Positions 56,076-64,000 of a DNA stretch of 64,000 nt are shown here, piece after piece. Each line of letters begins with the position of its first letter. Position 1 is the stretch's first letter. The notes below the pieces were generated by a model. That model saw only the letters and a program-made list of their open reading frames with translations, was not told where the DNA came from and did not search any database. The stretch comes from Neisseria subflava. GTDB lineage: Bacteria; Pseudomonadota; Gammaproteobacteria; Burkholderiales; Neisseriaceae. The stretch is taken from the NCBI RefSeq assembly GCF_024205745.1, contig NZ_CP073117.1, positions 1,612,001 to 1,676,000 on the forward strand, given 5' to 3'. The translations under genes were made by a program, and so were the position numbers.

Positions 56076-56104
56076 CCAATTTATCAAACCCGAAAGTAAA
56101 CCCC

Positions 56105-56287
56105 ATGGAAAAAAAATTCTTAGACATCCTCGTTTGTCCTGTAACCAAAGGCAAACTCGAATACCATCAAGACAAACAGGAATTGTGGAGCCGTCAGGCG
56201 AAGTTGGCTTATCCGATTCGTGACGGCATCCCTTATATGTTGAAAAACGAAGCGCGCCCGTTGAGCGAAGAGGAACTGAAAGCATGA
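56105..56287 (+). CDS. Trm112-family small zinc-binding-like protein
   Basis: A 60-residue Trm112/UPF0434 protein ([18 protein letters not shown] near 5; [11 protein letters not shown] near 37). Relatives act as small partners of methyltransferases. Only one cysteine is left of the usual four. It overlaps kdsB by four bases (ATGA), the conserved lpxK-trm112-kdsB order, interrupted here by the two DUF2059 genes. Confidence 0.9.
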   Translation: MEKKFLDILVCPVTKGKLEYHQDKQELWSRQAKLAYPIRDGIPYMLKNEARPLSEEELKA

Positions 56288-57042
56288 CCGAATTTGTCGT
56301 ATTGATTCCGGCGCGGTTGGATTCTTCACGTCTGCCGGGTAAGGCTTTGGCCGATATTCACGGTAAACCAATGGTTGTACGCGTTGCCGAGCAGGCAGCG
56401 AAAAGCAAGGCTGCGCGTGTTGTCGTTGCCACCGACCATCCCGATATTCAGACGGCCTGTCAGGCGCATGGTGTCGAAGTGGTCATGACTTCCAATCAAC
56501 ACGAAAGCGGTACAACGCGCCTTGCCGAAGCGGCCAATACGCTGAAACTGCCGCAACATCTGATTGTTGTGAACGTACAAGGCGACGAGCCTTTAATTGA
56601 TCCCGAACTTATCAACCGTACAGCCGAAGTTTTGGTTGAAAACAATGTGCAAATGGCGACCGCCGCCCATGAATTGCACGATTTTGACGAGTTTATGAAT
56701 CCCAACGTCGTCAAAGTCGTCCTTGATAAAAACCGCAACGCCATCTATTTCAGCCGCGCCCCGATTCCTTATCCGCGCGATGTGATGCGTGCCGAAAAAC
56801 GCGAATTGCCTTCCGAAACAGCCGTTTTGCGCCACATCGGCATTTATGCCTATCGTGCAGGCTTCCTGCAACGCTATTCGGAAATGGATGTTTCACCTTT
56901 GGAAACCATCGAATCGCTGGAACAGTTGCGCGTCCTGTGGCACGGTTATCCGATTGCTGTTGAAATCACCCAAGAAGCGCCTGCTGCAGGTGTGGATACG
57001 CAGGAAGATTTGGACAGAGTACGTGTTGCGTTTAAAGCTTAA
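56284..57042 (+). CDS. kdsB: CMP-KDO synthetase
   Basis: KdsB activates KDO with CTP for the inner core of lipooligosaccharide. The N-terminal [17 protein letters not shown] near 6 binds the nucleotide; [13 protein letters not shown] near 97 holds the metal Asp. 252 residues is the standard length. Translation is coupled to the Trm112 gene by ATGA. Confidence 0.96.
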   Translation: MTEFVVLIPARLDSSRLPGKALADIHGKPMVVRVAEQAAKSKAARVVVATDHPDIQTACQAHGVEVVMTSNQHESGTTRLAEAANTLKLPQHLIVVNVQGDEPLIDPELINRTAEVLVENNVQMATAAHELHDFDEFMNPNVVKVVLDKNRNAIYFSRAPIPYPRDVMRAEKRELPSETAVLRHIGIYAYRAGFLQRYSEMDVSPLETIESLEQLRVLWHGYPIAVEITQEAPAAGVDTQEDLDRVRVAFKA

Positions 57043-57063
57043 GGCCGTCTGAAAGGAAAAGAC

Positions 57064-57582
57064 ATGAATGATTTCCGCCATTTGAGCCGTGAAGAACAAA
57101 AATTGCTTGCCGACGTGGAGAAGCTGGTAAGAGATGACGAACAAGAATTCAACTATGACATGCTGAAAATAGAGGCGCCGGAGCAGGCCAGCGGCGAGTT
57201 TTGGTTCCGCATGGCAGAAATGCTCAGCACTTTGCCGCCCAACCAGTCGTTGGACTTGCGTATGAACGGCGGACGCTTGACCGTTGCCGTATCGATTTTG
57301 TCGGTATTGCTGCAAGACAATCCCGATATTCCGCAGCTTTGGGCACAAAAAATCATTGCGCTCAACTATTTGGCTCATGGCCATCAAACCCGTGCAATCG
57401 GTCTGGCGCAGCAGCCTGACAAAGCGGCCGAAGCCAATGAGGAAGAATATTTGGCGAAAGCCTTATCGCAAAACTTGCTTTCCACTTTGAAAGACGCGAT
57501 AGAGCGATTCCCCGAAGACTCATGGTTTATCGAAATGCGCGACGATGCATGGAAGCATTTCGGCCCGAAAGAGGCCGTCTGA
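57064..57582 (+). CDS. Uncharacterised helical protein downstream of kdsB
   Basis: A 172-residue acidic, helical soluble protein with no signal peptide. The central part (WAQKIIALNYLAHGHQTRAIGLAQQ) has a TPR-like look, but no clear repeat. I do not recognise the family. It lies 21 bases after kdsB, separated by an uptake word that includes its leader, so it is probably in the kdsB operon. Confidence 0.75.
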   Translation: MNDFRHLSREEQKLLADVEKLVRDDEQEFNYDMLKIEAPEQASGEFWFRMAEMLSTLPPNQSLDLRMNGGRLTVAVSILSVLLQDNPDIPQLWAQKIIALNYLAHGHQTRAIGLAQQPDKAAEANEEEYLAKALSQNLLSTLKDAIERFPEDSWFIEMRDDAWKHFGPKEAV

Positions 57583-57629
57583 AGTTTTGAACGATAAACA
57601 CAAGCCGTGTAAAATTATCTGAACATTAA

Positions 57630-58301
<672 letters not shown>

Positions 58302-58322
58302 GTTTTGCCGAAGTAAAATCAT

Positions 58323-58357
58323 AAGGCCGTCTGAAAAAATATTTTCAGACGGCCTTA
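58323..58357. terminator. Uptake-word hairpin after adk
   Basis: A perfect inverted uptake-word pair lies 21 bases after the stop. Confidence 0.85.
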
Positions 58358-58411
58358 TGTGTACAAAAGCTGTTAAAATCGAAGCTATAACCGTTTATCC
58401 GCAGGCATCTT

Positions 58412-59143
58412 ATGAATCCCTTGATCTCCGACTTCCAAACTCAGCAACAACGCACCCCCGTTATCGTCGCCCTCGATTTTGCCAACGAAAAAGATACGCT
58501 CGGATTTGTCCGCAATCTTGACCCGACACTGTGTCAAATCAAAATCGGCAAAGAGCTGTTTACCGCAACCGGCCGTAATTTGGCAGAAAGCTTAATCAAT
58601 CAAGGTTTCAAACTTTTCCTCGATTTGAAATACCACGATATTCCCCACACAGTTGCTCAAGCCTGTAAAGTTGCCGCCGATATGGGCGTTTGGATGGTCG
58701 ATATGCACGCCTCCGGTGGCCGCCGTATGATGGAAGCCGCAGCAGAAGCCGTTGCCGGATATCAAACCAAGCCGCTTTTGATCGGCGTAACCGTGTTAAC
58801 CAGTATGGAACAAAGCGACTTGGCAGAAATCGGTTTGAATATCGCTCCCGAAGAGCAAGTCATCCGCTTGGCAAAACTGACGCAAAGTTCAGGCTTGGAC
58901 GGCGTGGTCTGTTCCGCCCAAGAAGCCGCGCCGCTGCGCCGTGAATTGGGACAGGATTTTGTCTTGGTCACACCGGGCATCCGCTTGGACGTTGCGGGCA
59001 ACAACGACGACCAACGCCGCATCATGACACCAGCCGAAGCATTGGCTGCCGGCTCAACCTATTTGGTCATGGGCCGTCCGGTAACCAAAGCTGCAGATCC
59101 GGTAGCCGTATTGCGTGAAGTCAATCGGGTGGCAAACGCTTAA
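58412..59143 (+). CDS. pyrF: Orotidine 5'-phosphate decarboxylase
   Basis: PyrF makes UMP in the last step of de novo pyrimidine synthesis. Key residues are IVALDFANE near 19, the catalytic [10 protein letters not shown] near 71 and VTPGIR near 189 with GRPVTKA near 223. 243 residues is normal. The next gene begins 13 bases downstream. Confidence 0.96.
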   Translation: MNPLISDFQTQQQRTPVIVALDFANEKDTLGFVRNLDPTLCQIKIGKELFTATGRNLAESLINQGFKLFLDLKYHDIPHTVAQACKVAADMGVWMVDMHASGGRRMMEAAAEAVAGYQTKPLLIGVTVLTSMEQSDLAEIGLNIAPEEQVIRLAKLTQSSGLDGVVCSAQEAAPLRRELGQDFVLVTPGIRLDVAGNNDDQRRIMTPAEALAAGSTYLVMGRPVTKAADPVAVLREVNRVANA

Positions 59144-59156
59144 GGCCGTCTGAAGT

Positions 59157-59828
59157 ATGAAGGCGATTGTAATTGGTGCGACAGGCGCAACAGGAAAATC
59201 CTTGTTGCCTCTGCTTGCAGCCAGTTCAGAGGTTGAGTCTATCGACTGTTTTGGTCGCAGACATCCTGATTTTACCCACCAAAAGCTAAATAGCCATCAA
59301 ATTGATTTTACTCAGCCTAATATTTGGCACGAAGAAGTGCAGGGCGATGTATTGTTTGCCTGCTTGGGAACTACCTTGAAAGCGGCTGGCAGTAAAGAAG
59401 CGCAATGGGCTATCGATTATGAAGCGAATCTTGAATTTGCCAAAGCAGCCAGACAAAACGGCGTGAATACTTTGGTTTTGGTTTCCGCTTCCGGTGCAAA
59501 TTCTGCTTCGCGCCTGTTTTATCAAAGGATGAAAGGCGAATTGGAGCAGGCATTAATTGCTTTGAACTTTCCGTGCCTCATCATTTTCCGTCCACCATTG
59601 CTGATTCGTCCGAATAGCGACCGATTGGGTGAGAAAATTGCCGAACGGATTTTGTATGGATTCAACCGCATCGGCATGCTGAAAAGCCAACGTCCGCTTG
59701 CTGTCGAAAAATTGGCACAAGCCATGCTGAAAGCAGCGTTGTTGTCATCTCATGAACAGGCGTTGTACTCGAAAAACCATATGCAGGTATATGAGCCTCA
59801 AGATATTTTTAGGCTGTTAGATCAATAA
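59157..59828 (+). CDS. NAD(P)-binding Rossmann protein (TIP30/YbjT-like)
   Basis: A 223-residue atypical SDR with IGATGATGKSLLPLLA near 6 and SASGANSASRLFYQRMKGELE near 105. The SDR YxxxK is replaced by YQRMK, so the Tyr-Lys pair is kept. RPPLLIRPNSDRLGE near 144 is typical of the HTATIP2/TIP30-like group. The substrate is unknown. It starts right after an uptake word, 13 bases past pyrF. Confidence 0.8.
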   Translation: MKAIVIGATGATGKSLLPLLAASSEVESIDCFGRRHPDFTHQKLNSHQIDFTQPNIWHEEVQGDVLFACLGTTLKAAGSKEAQWAIDYEANLEFAKAARQNGVNTLVLVSASGANSASRLFYQRMKGELEQALIALNFPCLIIFRPPLLIRPNSDRLGEKIAERILYGFNRIGMLKSQRPLAVEKLAQAMLKAALLSSHEQALYSKNHMQVYEPQDIFRLLDQ

Positions 59829-59869
59829 TCTGATAACAGGCCTTACACAGAGATTTTAATGGAGCCAGT

Positions 59870-60832
59870 ATGGTAACCAAGTTCCAACAAGAAACCCTTA
59901 AATCACGTTTTGCACAAGCCAAAGTCCTTGTTGTCGGCGATGTGATGCTCGACCGCTATTGGTTTGGCGATGTGTCCCGCATTTCTCCTGAAGCCCCTGT
60001 GCCGGTGGCGAAAATCGCCCGTATCGACCAGCGGGCGGGCGGGGCGGCAAACGTTGCGCGCAATATTGCCTCATTGGGCGGTAAAGTAGGGCTGTTGTCC
60101 GTGAGCGGCGATGACGAAGCTGCAGATGCACTGGATGCGTTGATGGCGCAAGACGGTGTTTCTTCCTATCTGATGCGCGACAAGCAGATTGCGACTACTG
60201 TCAAACTGCGCGTTGTTGCTCGCAACCAGCAGCTTATCCGACTTGATTTTGAAGAATTACCTCATCGTGAAGTGTTGGAACAAATCAAACATCAATTTCG
60301 TGAAGTGTTGCCTGAATACGATGCCATTATTTTTTCAGATTACGGCAAGGGCGGTTTGTCGCATATTTCCGATATGATCGATTGGGCGAAGCAGGTCGGT
60401 AAACCCGTTTTAATCGATCCGAAAGGCGATGATTACGAAAAATATGCCGGCGCTACGCTGATTACGCCTAACCGTGCAGAATTGAAAGAAGTAGTGGGCA
60501 GCTGGAAAAACGAAAATGATTTGACCGAAAAAGCCCAGAATCTGCGCCGTCATCTCGATTTGACTGCTATTTTGCTGACCCGAAGCGAAGAGGGTATGAC
60601 ACTGTTCAATGAGGGCGAGCCGATTTATCAGCCTACACGAGCGCAAGAAGTCTATGATGTATCCGGTGCGGGAGATACCGTTATTGCTGGAGTGGGCTTG
60701 GGTTTGGCTGCTGGTTATACCATGCCCGAAGCGATGCACCTTGCCAATACTGCGGCAGGGGTTGTCGTAGCGAAACTTGGTACGGCGGTTTGCTCATTTG
60801 CAGAATTGACTAAGGCATTGGAAGAGCAATAA
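59870..60832 (+). CDS. hldA: D-glycero-beta-D-manno-heptose-7-phosphate kinase
   Basis: A PfkB-family kinase that phosphorylates heptose-7-phosphate at C1 for the LOS inner core. GDVMLDRYWFGDVSRISPEAPVPV near 23 is the HldE-kinase signature and DVSGAGDTVIAG near 263 holds the catalytic Asp. With 320 residues it is the kinase only. The adenylyltransferase half found in E. coli HldE must be a separate gene elsewhere. hldD follows. Confidence 0.94.
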   Translation: MVTKFQQETLKSRFAQAKVLVVGDVMLDRYWFGDVSRISPEAPVPVAKIARIDQRAGGAANVARNIASLGGKVGLLSVSGDDEAADALDALMAQDGVSSYLMRDKQIATTVKLRVVARNQQLIRLDFEELPHREVLEQIKHQFREVLPEYDAIIFSDYGKGGLSHISDMIDWAKQVGKPVLIDPKGDDYEKYAGATLITPNRAELKEVVGSWKNENDLTEKAQNLRRHLDLTAILLTRSEEGMTLFNEGEPIYQPTRAQEVYDVSGAGDTVIAGVGLGLAAGYTMPEAMHLANTAAGVVVAKLGTAVCSFAELTKALEEQ

Positions 60833-60838
60833 TTGCTG

Positions 60839-60877
60839 TTTCAGACGGCCTTAAAATCTAAAGGCCGTCTGAAAATA
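60839..60877. terminator. Uptake-word hairpin between hldA and hldD
   Basis: Inverted uptake words face outward with a short loop, just after the hldA stop. A variant AGGTCGTCTGAA word follows at 60935-60946. Confidence 0.7.
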
Positions 60878-60970
60878 GAGTTGGAAAATAATCCAGACAG
60901 CAAAGTTTTTATTTTAGACGGCATGATTTCTTCAAGGTCGTCTGAAAAATCAAAATAAAGGAAATTCATT

Positions 60971-61975
60971 ATGACCATTATCGTAACAGGCGCGGCCGGC
61001 TTTATCGGCAGCAACATCGTCAAAGCACTTAACCAACGCGGTATTACCGACATTGTTGCCGTCGATAATTTGAGCAAAGGCGAAAAATTTAAAAACCTTG
61101 CCGAGTGTGAAATTGCCCATTATCTCGATAAACACGAATTTATCCGCCAAGTGCGCGGCCATCTTCTGCCTTACGACGATATTGAAGCCGTTTTCCATCA
61201 AGGTGCATGTTCCGATACCATGAATCATGATGGCCTTTACATGATGGACAACAACTACCAGTACACGCTTGATCTCTTGGACTGGTGTCAGGATGAACGC
61301 ATTCCGTTCCTTTATGCTTCCAGCGCCGCAGTGTACGGCAAGGGTGAAATCTTCCGCGAAGAGCGCGAACTGGAAAAACCGCTCAATGTATATGGCTACT
61401 CTAAATTCTTGTTTGACCAAGTATTGCGTCGTCGTATGAAAGAAGGTCTGACAGCCCAAGTTGTCGGCTTCCGCTACTTCAATGTTTACGGACAACAGGA
61501 ACAACACAAAGGCCGTATGGCATCCGTCGCCTTCCACCATTTTCATCAATACCGCGAGCATGGCTATGTTAACCTGTTTGGCGCCAATGATGGCTACGGC
61601 AACGGCGAGCAAACACGCGACTTTGTCAGCGTAGAAGACGTTGCCAAAGTTAACCTTTACTTCTTCGATCATCCCGAGCTTTCAGGCATCTTCAATCTCG
61701 GTACAGGCCGTAGCCAACAATTTAACGAACTTGCCGCCGCAACCGTCAACGCCTGCCGTGCAGCCGAAGGCAAGCCTGAAATGAGTTTGAAAGAGCTGGT
61801 TGAAGAAGAGCTTATCCGTTATATCCCATTCCCAGATGCGCTTAAAGGCAAATATCAGAGCTTTACTCAAGCGGATATCACCAAGCTGCGCGAAGCCGGG
61901 TATAAAGAAGAATTCTTGGATGTAAAACAAGGCGTCAGCCGTTATGTTAAATGGATGTTGGAGAACTTGGTTTAA
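60971..61975 (+). CDS. hldD: ADP-L-glycero-D-manno-heptose 6-epimerase
   Basis: HldD converts ADP-D,D-heptose to ADP-L,D-heptose, the donor for LOS inner core. The NADP loop [12 protein letters not shown] near 6, catalytic Ser in ASSAAVYG near 115 and YGYSKFLFD (YxxxK) near 140 are present. 334 residues is normal for the neisserial enzyme. It has an AAAGGAAA ribosome site. Confidence 0.96.
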   Translation: MTIIVTGAAGFIGSNIVKALNQRGITDIVAVDNLSKGEKFKNLAECEIAHYLDKHEFIRQVRGHLLPYDDIEAVFHQGACSDTMNHDGLYMMDNNYQYTLDLLDWCQDERIPFLYASSAAVYGKGEIFREERELEKPLNVYGYSKFLFDQVLRRRMKEGLTAQVVGFRYFNVYGQQEQHKGRMASVAFHHFHQYREHGYVNLFGANDGYGNGEQTRDFVSVEDVAKVNLYFFDHPELSGIFNLGTGRSQQFNELAAATVNACRAAEGKPEMSLKELVEEELIRYIPFPDALKGKYQSFTQADITKLREAGYKEEFLDVKQGVSRYVKWMLENLV

Positions 61976-61995
61976 TCCCTTTTGCTTAAATGAAG

Positions 61996-62029
61996 AAAGG
62001 CCGTCTGAAAAAGGGTTTCAGACGGCCTC
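61996..62029. terminator. Uptake-word hairpin after hldD
   Basis: A perfect inverted uptake-word pair lies about 20 bases past the stop. Confidence 0.85.
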
Positions 62030-62282
62030 ATCATTTTGGGAGGCTTTAAAATTATAAATTTGCCTTTATTCGATAAAAATGGAAATAGCGTTTTTTACAA
62101 CAAAGGTTTCAAAAAGGCTTAGTAGGGTAGCAGTGTATCTGCTGGAGTATTTGTAAAAGCTGTTGGGGTACTTAGATGTAAATAGATAAAATGAGATGAT
62201 ACTATAACCAGTAAAATCAAAATGACTGGAAGTTTTTTAGTCTATTTATTTTTTTAATTGATGGTTTGAGATTGTACTAGAC
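62030..62282. other. AT-rich gap between hldD and the tRNA cluster
   Basis: I see no gene, tRNA or repeat here. Short A and T runs dominate. An imperfect inverted pair (GACTGGAAG...TTTTTTAGTC, near 62222-62244) is the only structure seen. Confidence 0.5.
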
Positions 62283-62309
62283 AAAAAAATAACCGCTTAA
62301 AAGCGGTAA
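62283..62309 (-). terminator. Intrinsic terminator of the tRNA operon
   Basis: On the minus strand a perfect stem (ACCGCTT/AAGCGGT) is followed by TATTTTTTT, directly after the tRNA-Leu gene. Confidence 0.9.
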
Positions 62310-62310
62310 A

Positions 62311-62400
62311 TGGTGCCCGGAGCCGGAATCGAACCGGCACGGCCGGTTTAGGGCCGACGGATTTTAAGTCCGTTGTGTCTACCTATTTCACCACCCGGGC
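62311..62400 (-). tRNA. tRNA-Leu(UAA)
   Basis: A 90-nt class II tRNA with encoded CCA. The acceptor is GCCCGGG, the anticodon TAA sits in ACTTAAAAT, and the variable arm is long. It corresponds to leuZ at the end of the conserved glyW-cysT-leuZ cluster. Confidence 0.95.
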
Positions 62401-62421
62401 GTAGACAATAAATTGAGATAT

Positions 62422-62499
62422 TGGAGGCGGGGGCGCGGATTTGAACCGGCCTGTATAAGGGTTGCACCCCTTATAGCATAAACACTCTGCCACCCCGCC
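62422..62499 (-). tRNA. Abnormal tRNA-Cys-like gene
   Basis: A 78-nt tRNA-like sequence with encoded CCA, a perfect GGCGGGG/CCCCGCC acceptor, discriminator T and a D-arm (GCA...TTTATGC) nearly as in the normal tRNA-Cys next to it. The anticodon arm differs: TATAAGGG pairs perfectly with CCCTTATA (8 bp), leaving only GTGCAA as a six-base loop containing GCA. The T-stem keeps only three pairs (CGG/CCG), and one extra C precedes the 3' acceptor strand. It may be a pseudo-tRNA, a non-canonical cysteine tRNA or a tRNA-like RNA with another job. Confidence 0.6.
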
Positions 62500-62509
62500 A
62501 TGAAATGGA

Positions 62510-62583
62510 TGGAGGCGAGAGTCGGAATCGAACCGGCGTAGACGGATTTGCAATCCGCTGCATAACCACTTTGCTATCTCGCC
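62510..62583 (-). tRNA. tRNA-Cys(GCA)
   Basis: A canonical 74-nt tRNA with encoded CCA: acceptor GGCGAGA/TCTCGCC, anticodon loop TTGCAAA with GCA, T-loop TTCGATT, discriminator T. It corresponds to cysT. Confidence 0.96.
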
Positions 62584-62622
62584 AAATAAACTACTTTGGA
62601 GTGTTGTTTGTAGTATTGAAAC

Positions 62623-62698
62623 TGGAGCGGGAAACGAGTCTCGAACTCGCGACCTCAACCTTGGCAAGGTTGCGCTCTACCAACTGAGCTATTCCCGC
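62623..62698 (-). tRNA. tRNA-Gly(GCC), copy 4 in transcription order
   Basis: A 76-nt tRNA with encoded CCA: acceptor GCGGGAA/TTCCCGC, anticodon GCC in CTTGCCAAG, T-loop TTCGAGA. The sequence is the same as the three other copies upstream. Confidence 0.96.
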
Positions 62699-62719
62699 GT
62701 ATTCGGATGCATGATTTAA

Positions 62720-62795
62720 TGGAGCGGGAAACGAGTCTCGAACTCGCGACCTCAACCTTGGCAAGGTTGCGCTCTACCAACTGAGCTATTCCCGC
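62720..62795 (-). tRNA. tRNA-Gly(GCC), copy 3
   Basis: Same 76-nt sequence as the neighbouring copies; separated from the next by about 21 bases. Confidence 0.96.
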
Positions 62796-62819
62796 ATTTA
62801 AGTGCATCTGAAATTAAAC

Positions 62820-62895
62820 TGGAGCGGGAAACGAGTCTCGAACTCGCGACCTCAACCTTGGCAAGGTTGCGCTCTACCAACTGAGCTATTCCCGC
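62820..62895 (-). tRNA. tRNA-Gly(GCC), copy 2
   Basis: Same 76-nt sequence; spacers on each side differ, so the array arose by duplication of the gene, not of a larger unit. Confidence 0.96.
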
Positions 62896-62929
62896 ATATT
62901 GAAAAAGAACAATCAACAAGTAATCAGAA

Positions 62930-63005
62930 TGGAGCGGGAAACGAGTCTCGAACTCGCGACCTCAACCTTGGCAAGGTTGCGCTCTACCAACTGAGCTATT
63001 CCCGC
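62930..63005 (-). tRNA. tRNA-Gly(GCC), copy 1
   Basis: First tRNA of the operon, about 35 bases downstream of the predicted -10. Confidence 0.96.
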
Positions 63006-63042
63006 TCTGATATTTGTTGCTTCGTATATCGAAGAAGACGCA

Positions 63043-63071
63043 ATTATTATGGATTTAATCGTGTGCGTCAA
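63043..63071 (-). promoter_or_regulatory. Promoter of the tRNA operon
   Basis: On the minus strand TTGACG (63071-63066) and AATAAT (63048-63043) are 17 bases apart, just past pgsA and before the first tRNA-Gly. A GC-rich discriminator (GCGTC) follows, as is common for stable-RNA promoters. Confidence 0.75.
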
Positions 63072-63099
63072 GTGTTTTGTTTTTATTTTTTTAAAAATT

Positions 63100-63660
63100 T
63101 TATTTGAATTCTTTCCACGCCATTTTCAGGTAGTAGCACATGGACCAGATGGTTAATACAGATGCTATAAACATCAATATGTTACCAATGAGATAGAAAG
63201 GGTCATTATATTTGTCTGTGCCGATAAGCAAAAGGAAGATGGCGATCATTTGGGCAGTGGTTTTGAATTTACCGATAGTGGCCACTGCAACGCTGCCGCG
63301 TTTGCCCATTTGTGCCATCCATTCGCGCAGGGCGGAAATGGTGATTTCTCGGCCGATAATAATCATGGCGAAGATGGCGTATGTTCTGCCAAGGCTGACG
63401 AGCAGGAGTAGGGCAACGGCAACCATAAGTTTGTCGGCAACGGGGTCGAGGAATGCGCCAAAGTCGGAGGTTTGTTTCCAACGGCGTGCCAAAAAGCCGT
63501 CAAACCAGTCTGTAACAGCTGCAAGTGCAAAGATGATGGCGGCTGTCCAGTTGACGGTTTGTGGTTGAATCCATGTGTTCGGTAAATAGAATAGGATGGT
63601 GAACACGGGGATTAATAGGACGCGCATCCAGGTAAGTAAAATAGGTATGTTCCAAGGCAT
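63100..63660 (-). CDS. pgsA: CDP-diacylglycerol--glycerol-3-phosphate 3-phosphatidyltransferase
   Basis: PgsA makes phosphatidylglycerol phosphate. The CDP-alcohol motif DGFLAR...GAFLDPVADK is near 54-77, in a 186-residue protein with about five helices. ATG 63660 (MPWNIPILLTWMR) is the family start, with AAAAGG upstream. The same frame stays open all the way to the right edge of the window, so no stop separates it from the upstream sequence. A TATAAT lies about 40 bases before the start. The pgsA-glyW-cysT-leuZ order is conserved from E. coli. Confidence 0.94.
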   Translation of the reverse strand: MPWNIPILLTWMRVLLIPVFTILFYLPNTWIQPQTVNWTAAIIFALAAVTDWFDGFLARRWKQTSDFGAFLDPVADKLMVAVALLLLVSLGRTYAIFAMIIIGREITISALREWMAQMGKRGSVAVATIGKFKTTAQMIAIFLLLIGTDKYNDPFYLIGNILMFIASVLTIWSMCYYLKMAWKEFK

Positions 63661-64000
63661 GGTTTGGGACCTTTTGGACGATGTGTCGGATTGTCCATTA
63701 TAGCTTATTTGCTCGCTGGGCTTTTTTGAGTGTTGTTTTTTTGCCGACAAGTAACGTGGGCATAGGGCTTTGTTATGCGGGTTGTGAAGAAAGTCTGTTA
63801 AGGCCGTCTGAAAAATGGGCTGTTGAGGGGTATAAATATTTTTGGGCAGGTACGTGGCTGCAAAATAGTGGGCAACGAGGTCGGCTTGCTGCTCGATATT
63901 GAGTTGGTTGAAGTGAGGCAAAGGCATGGGATAGGCGTAAGCTTTGCGTTTCCTATATCCGCCTTTGAGCATAATGAATAAACCGGATAACCAAACTTTG
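63661..64000 (-). CDS. C-terminal part of an unidentified gene, cut by the window edge
   Basis: The minus strand encodes a protein-like sequence entering from the right edge. It includes YAYPMPLPHFNQLNIEQQAD and DLVAHYFAATYLPKNIY, and resembles the tail of zincin-type or toxin-associated proteins in which an LN-EQQA-DYF/HYF pattern recurs (weak resemblance, by recollection). In the sequence given it has no stop and reads into pgsA. One A more or fewer in the A7 run (63736-63742) would end it at 63698 or 63705. A true fusion is therefore unlikely. Confidence 0.5.

Noticed and set aside
60950-61672. 240-codon minus-strand ORF
   Set aside because: Antisense to hldD, with no independent evidence.
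62383-63107. Short ORFs over the tRNA cluster on both strands
   Set aside because: They are translations of tRNA genes; repeats such as ERETSLELATST come from the repeated tRNA-Gly sequence.
63100-63972. PgsA as a 290-residue protein
   Set aside because: The first 104 residues do not belong to the PgsA family; the family start and a ribosome site are at 63660.

Overview
The window is chromosomal DNA of a Neisseria. The 10-base uptake word GCCGTCTGAA occurs throughout, mostly in the 12-base form AGGCCGTCTGAA and often as inverted pairs after genes. The gene content is typically neisserial: a Zur/zinc-GTPase pair, pilZ, ccoS, lpxK-trm112-kdsB, hldA-hldD and pgsA next to glyW-cysT-leuZ. The AG form of the uptake word and the glycogen genes fit a commensal of the N. 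subflava/flavescens type better than a meningococcus or gonococcus. This is inference from dialect and content, not an identification.

Layout. 1-4.8 kb: glycogen debranching enzyme and phosphorylase (glgX, glgP). 4.8-10.9 kb: a type I restriction-modification island in the order hsdR-hsdS-hsdM with AT-rich specificity domains. 10.9-16.1 kb: ribB behind a small phage-like HTH gene, a DUF4230 protein, amiC (frameshifted), tsaE and pheA (frameshifted). 16.1-18.3 kb: an RNA-repair and ribosome-rescue operon, rtcB2-prfH, with its own promoter, a 19-residue leader ORF and alternative stems. 18.4-23.2 kb: a type I secretion system (TolC-like, ABC, HlyD) without a visible substrate. 23.5-37.5 kb: RNA methyltransferases, suhB, proBA, grxD, upp, trxA, an oligopeptide ABC ATPase, an acyl-CoA synthetase and the holB-pilZ-tatD operon. 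37.6-44.9 kb: a possible DnaA-box cluster, an LplT-like MFS protein, ccoS, ackA, a broken TonB-dependent receptor and cytochrome c'. 45-53.5 kb: an SDR enzyme, zur, a zinc GTPase, yejB-yejE, two TSUP-like membrane proteins, pssA and xseA. 53.6-62 kb: lpxK, two DUF2059 genes (one frameshifted), trm112, kdsB, adk, pyrF, hldA and hldD. 62.3-63.7 kb: pgsA followed by four tRNA-Gly, tRNA-Cys, an abnormal tRNA-Cys-like gene and tRNA-Leu on the minus strand.

How the genes work together. Envelope lipids and LOS are strongly represented (lpxK, kdsB, hldA, hldD, pssA, pgsA, fadD-like, LplT-like). So are amino-acid and nucleotide supply (proBA, pheA, upp, pyrF, adk) and RNA modification or repair (trmJ, rsmB-like, tsaE, trm112, rtcB2-prfH).

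The two most unusual signals are the leader region of rtcB2-prfH, which looks built to sense translation, and a 78-nt tRNA-Cys-like gene with an 8-bp anticodon stem and a 6-nt loop. A third pattern is five clear single-base frameshifts (amiC, pheA, the TonB receptor twice, DUF2059), nearly all at homopolymers, plus a probable sixth before pgsA. They could be real decay or phase variation, or residual sequencing error. I saw no IS element, prophage, CRISPR array or rRNA gene.
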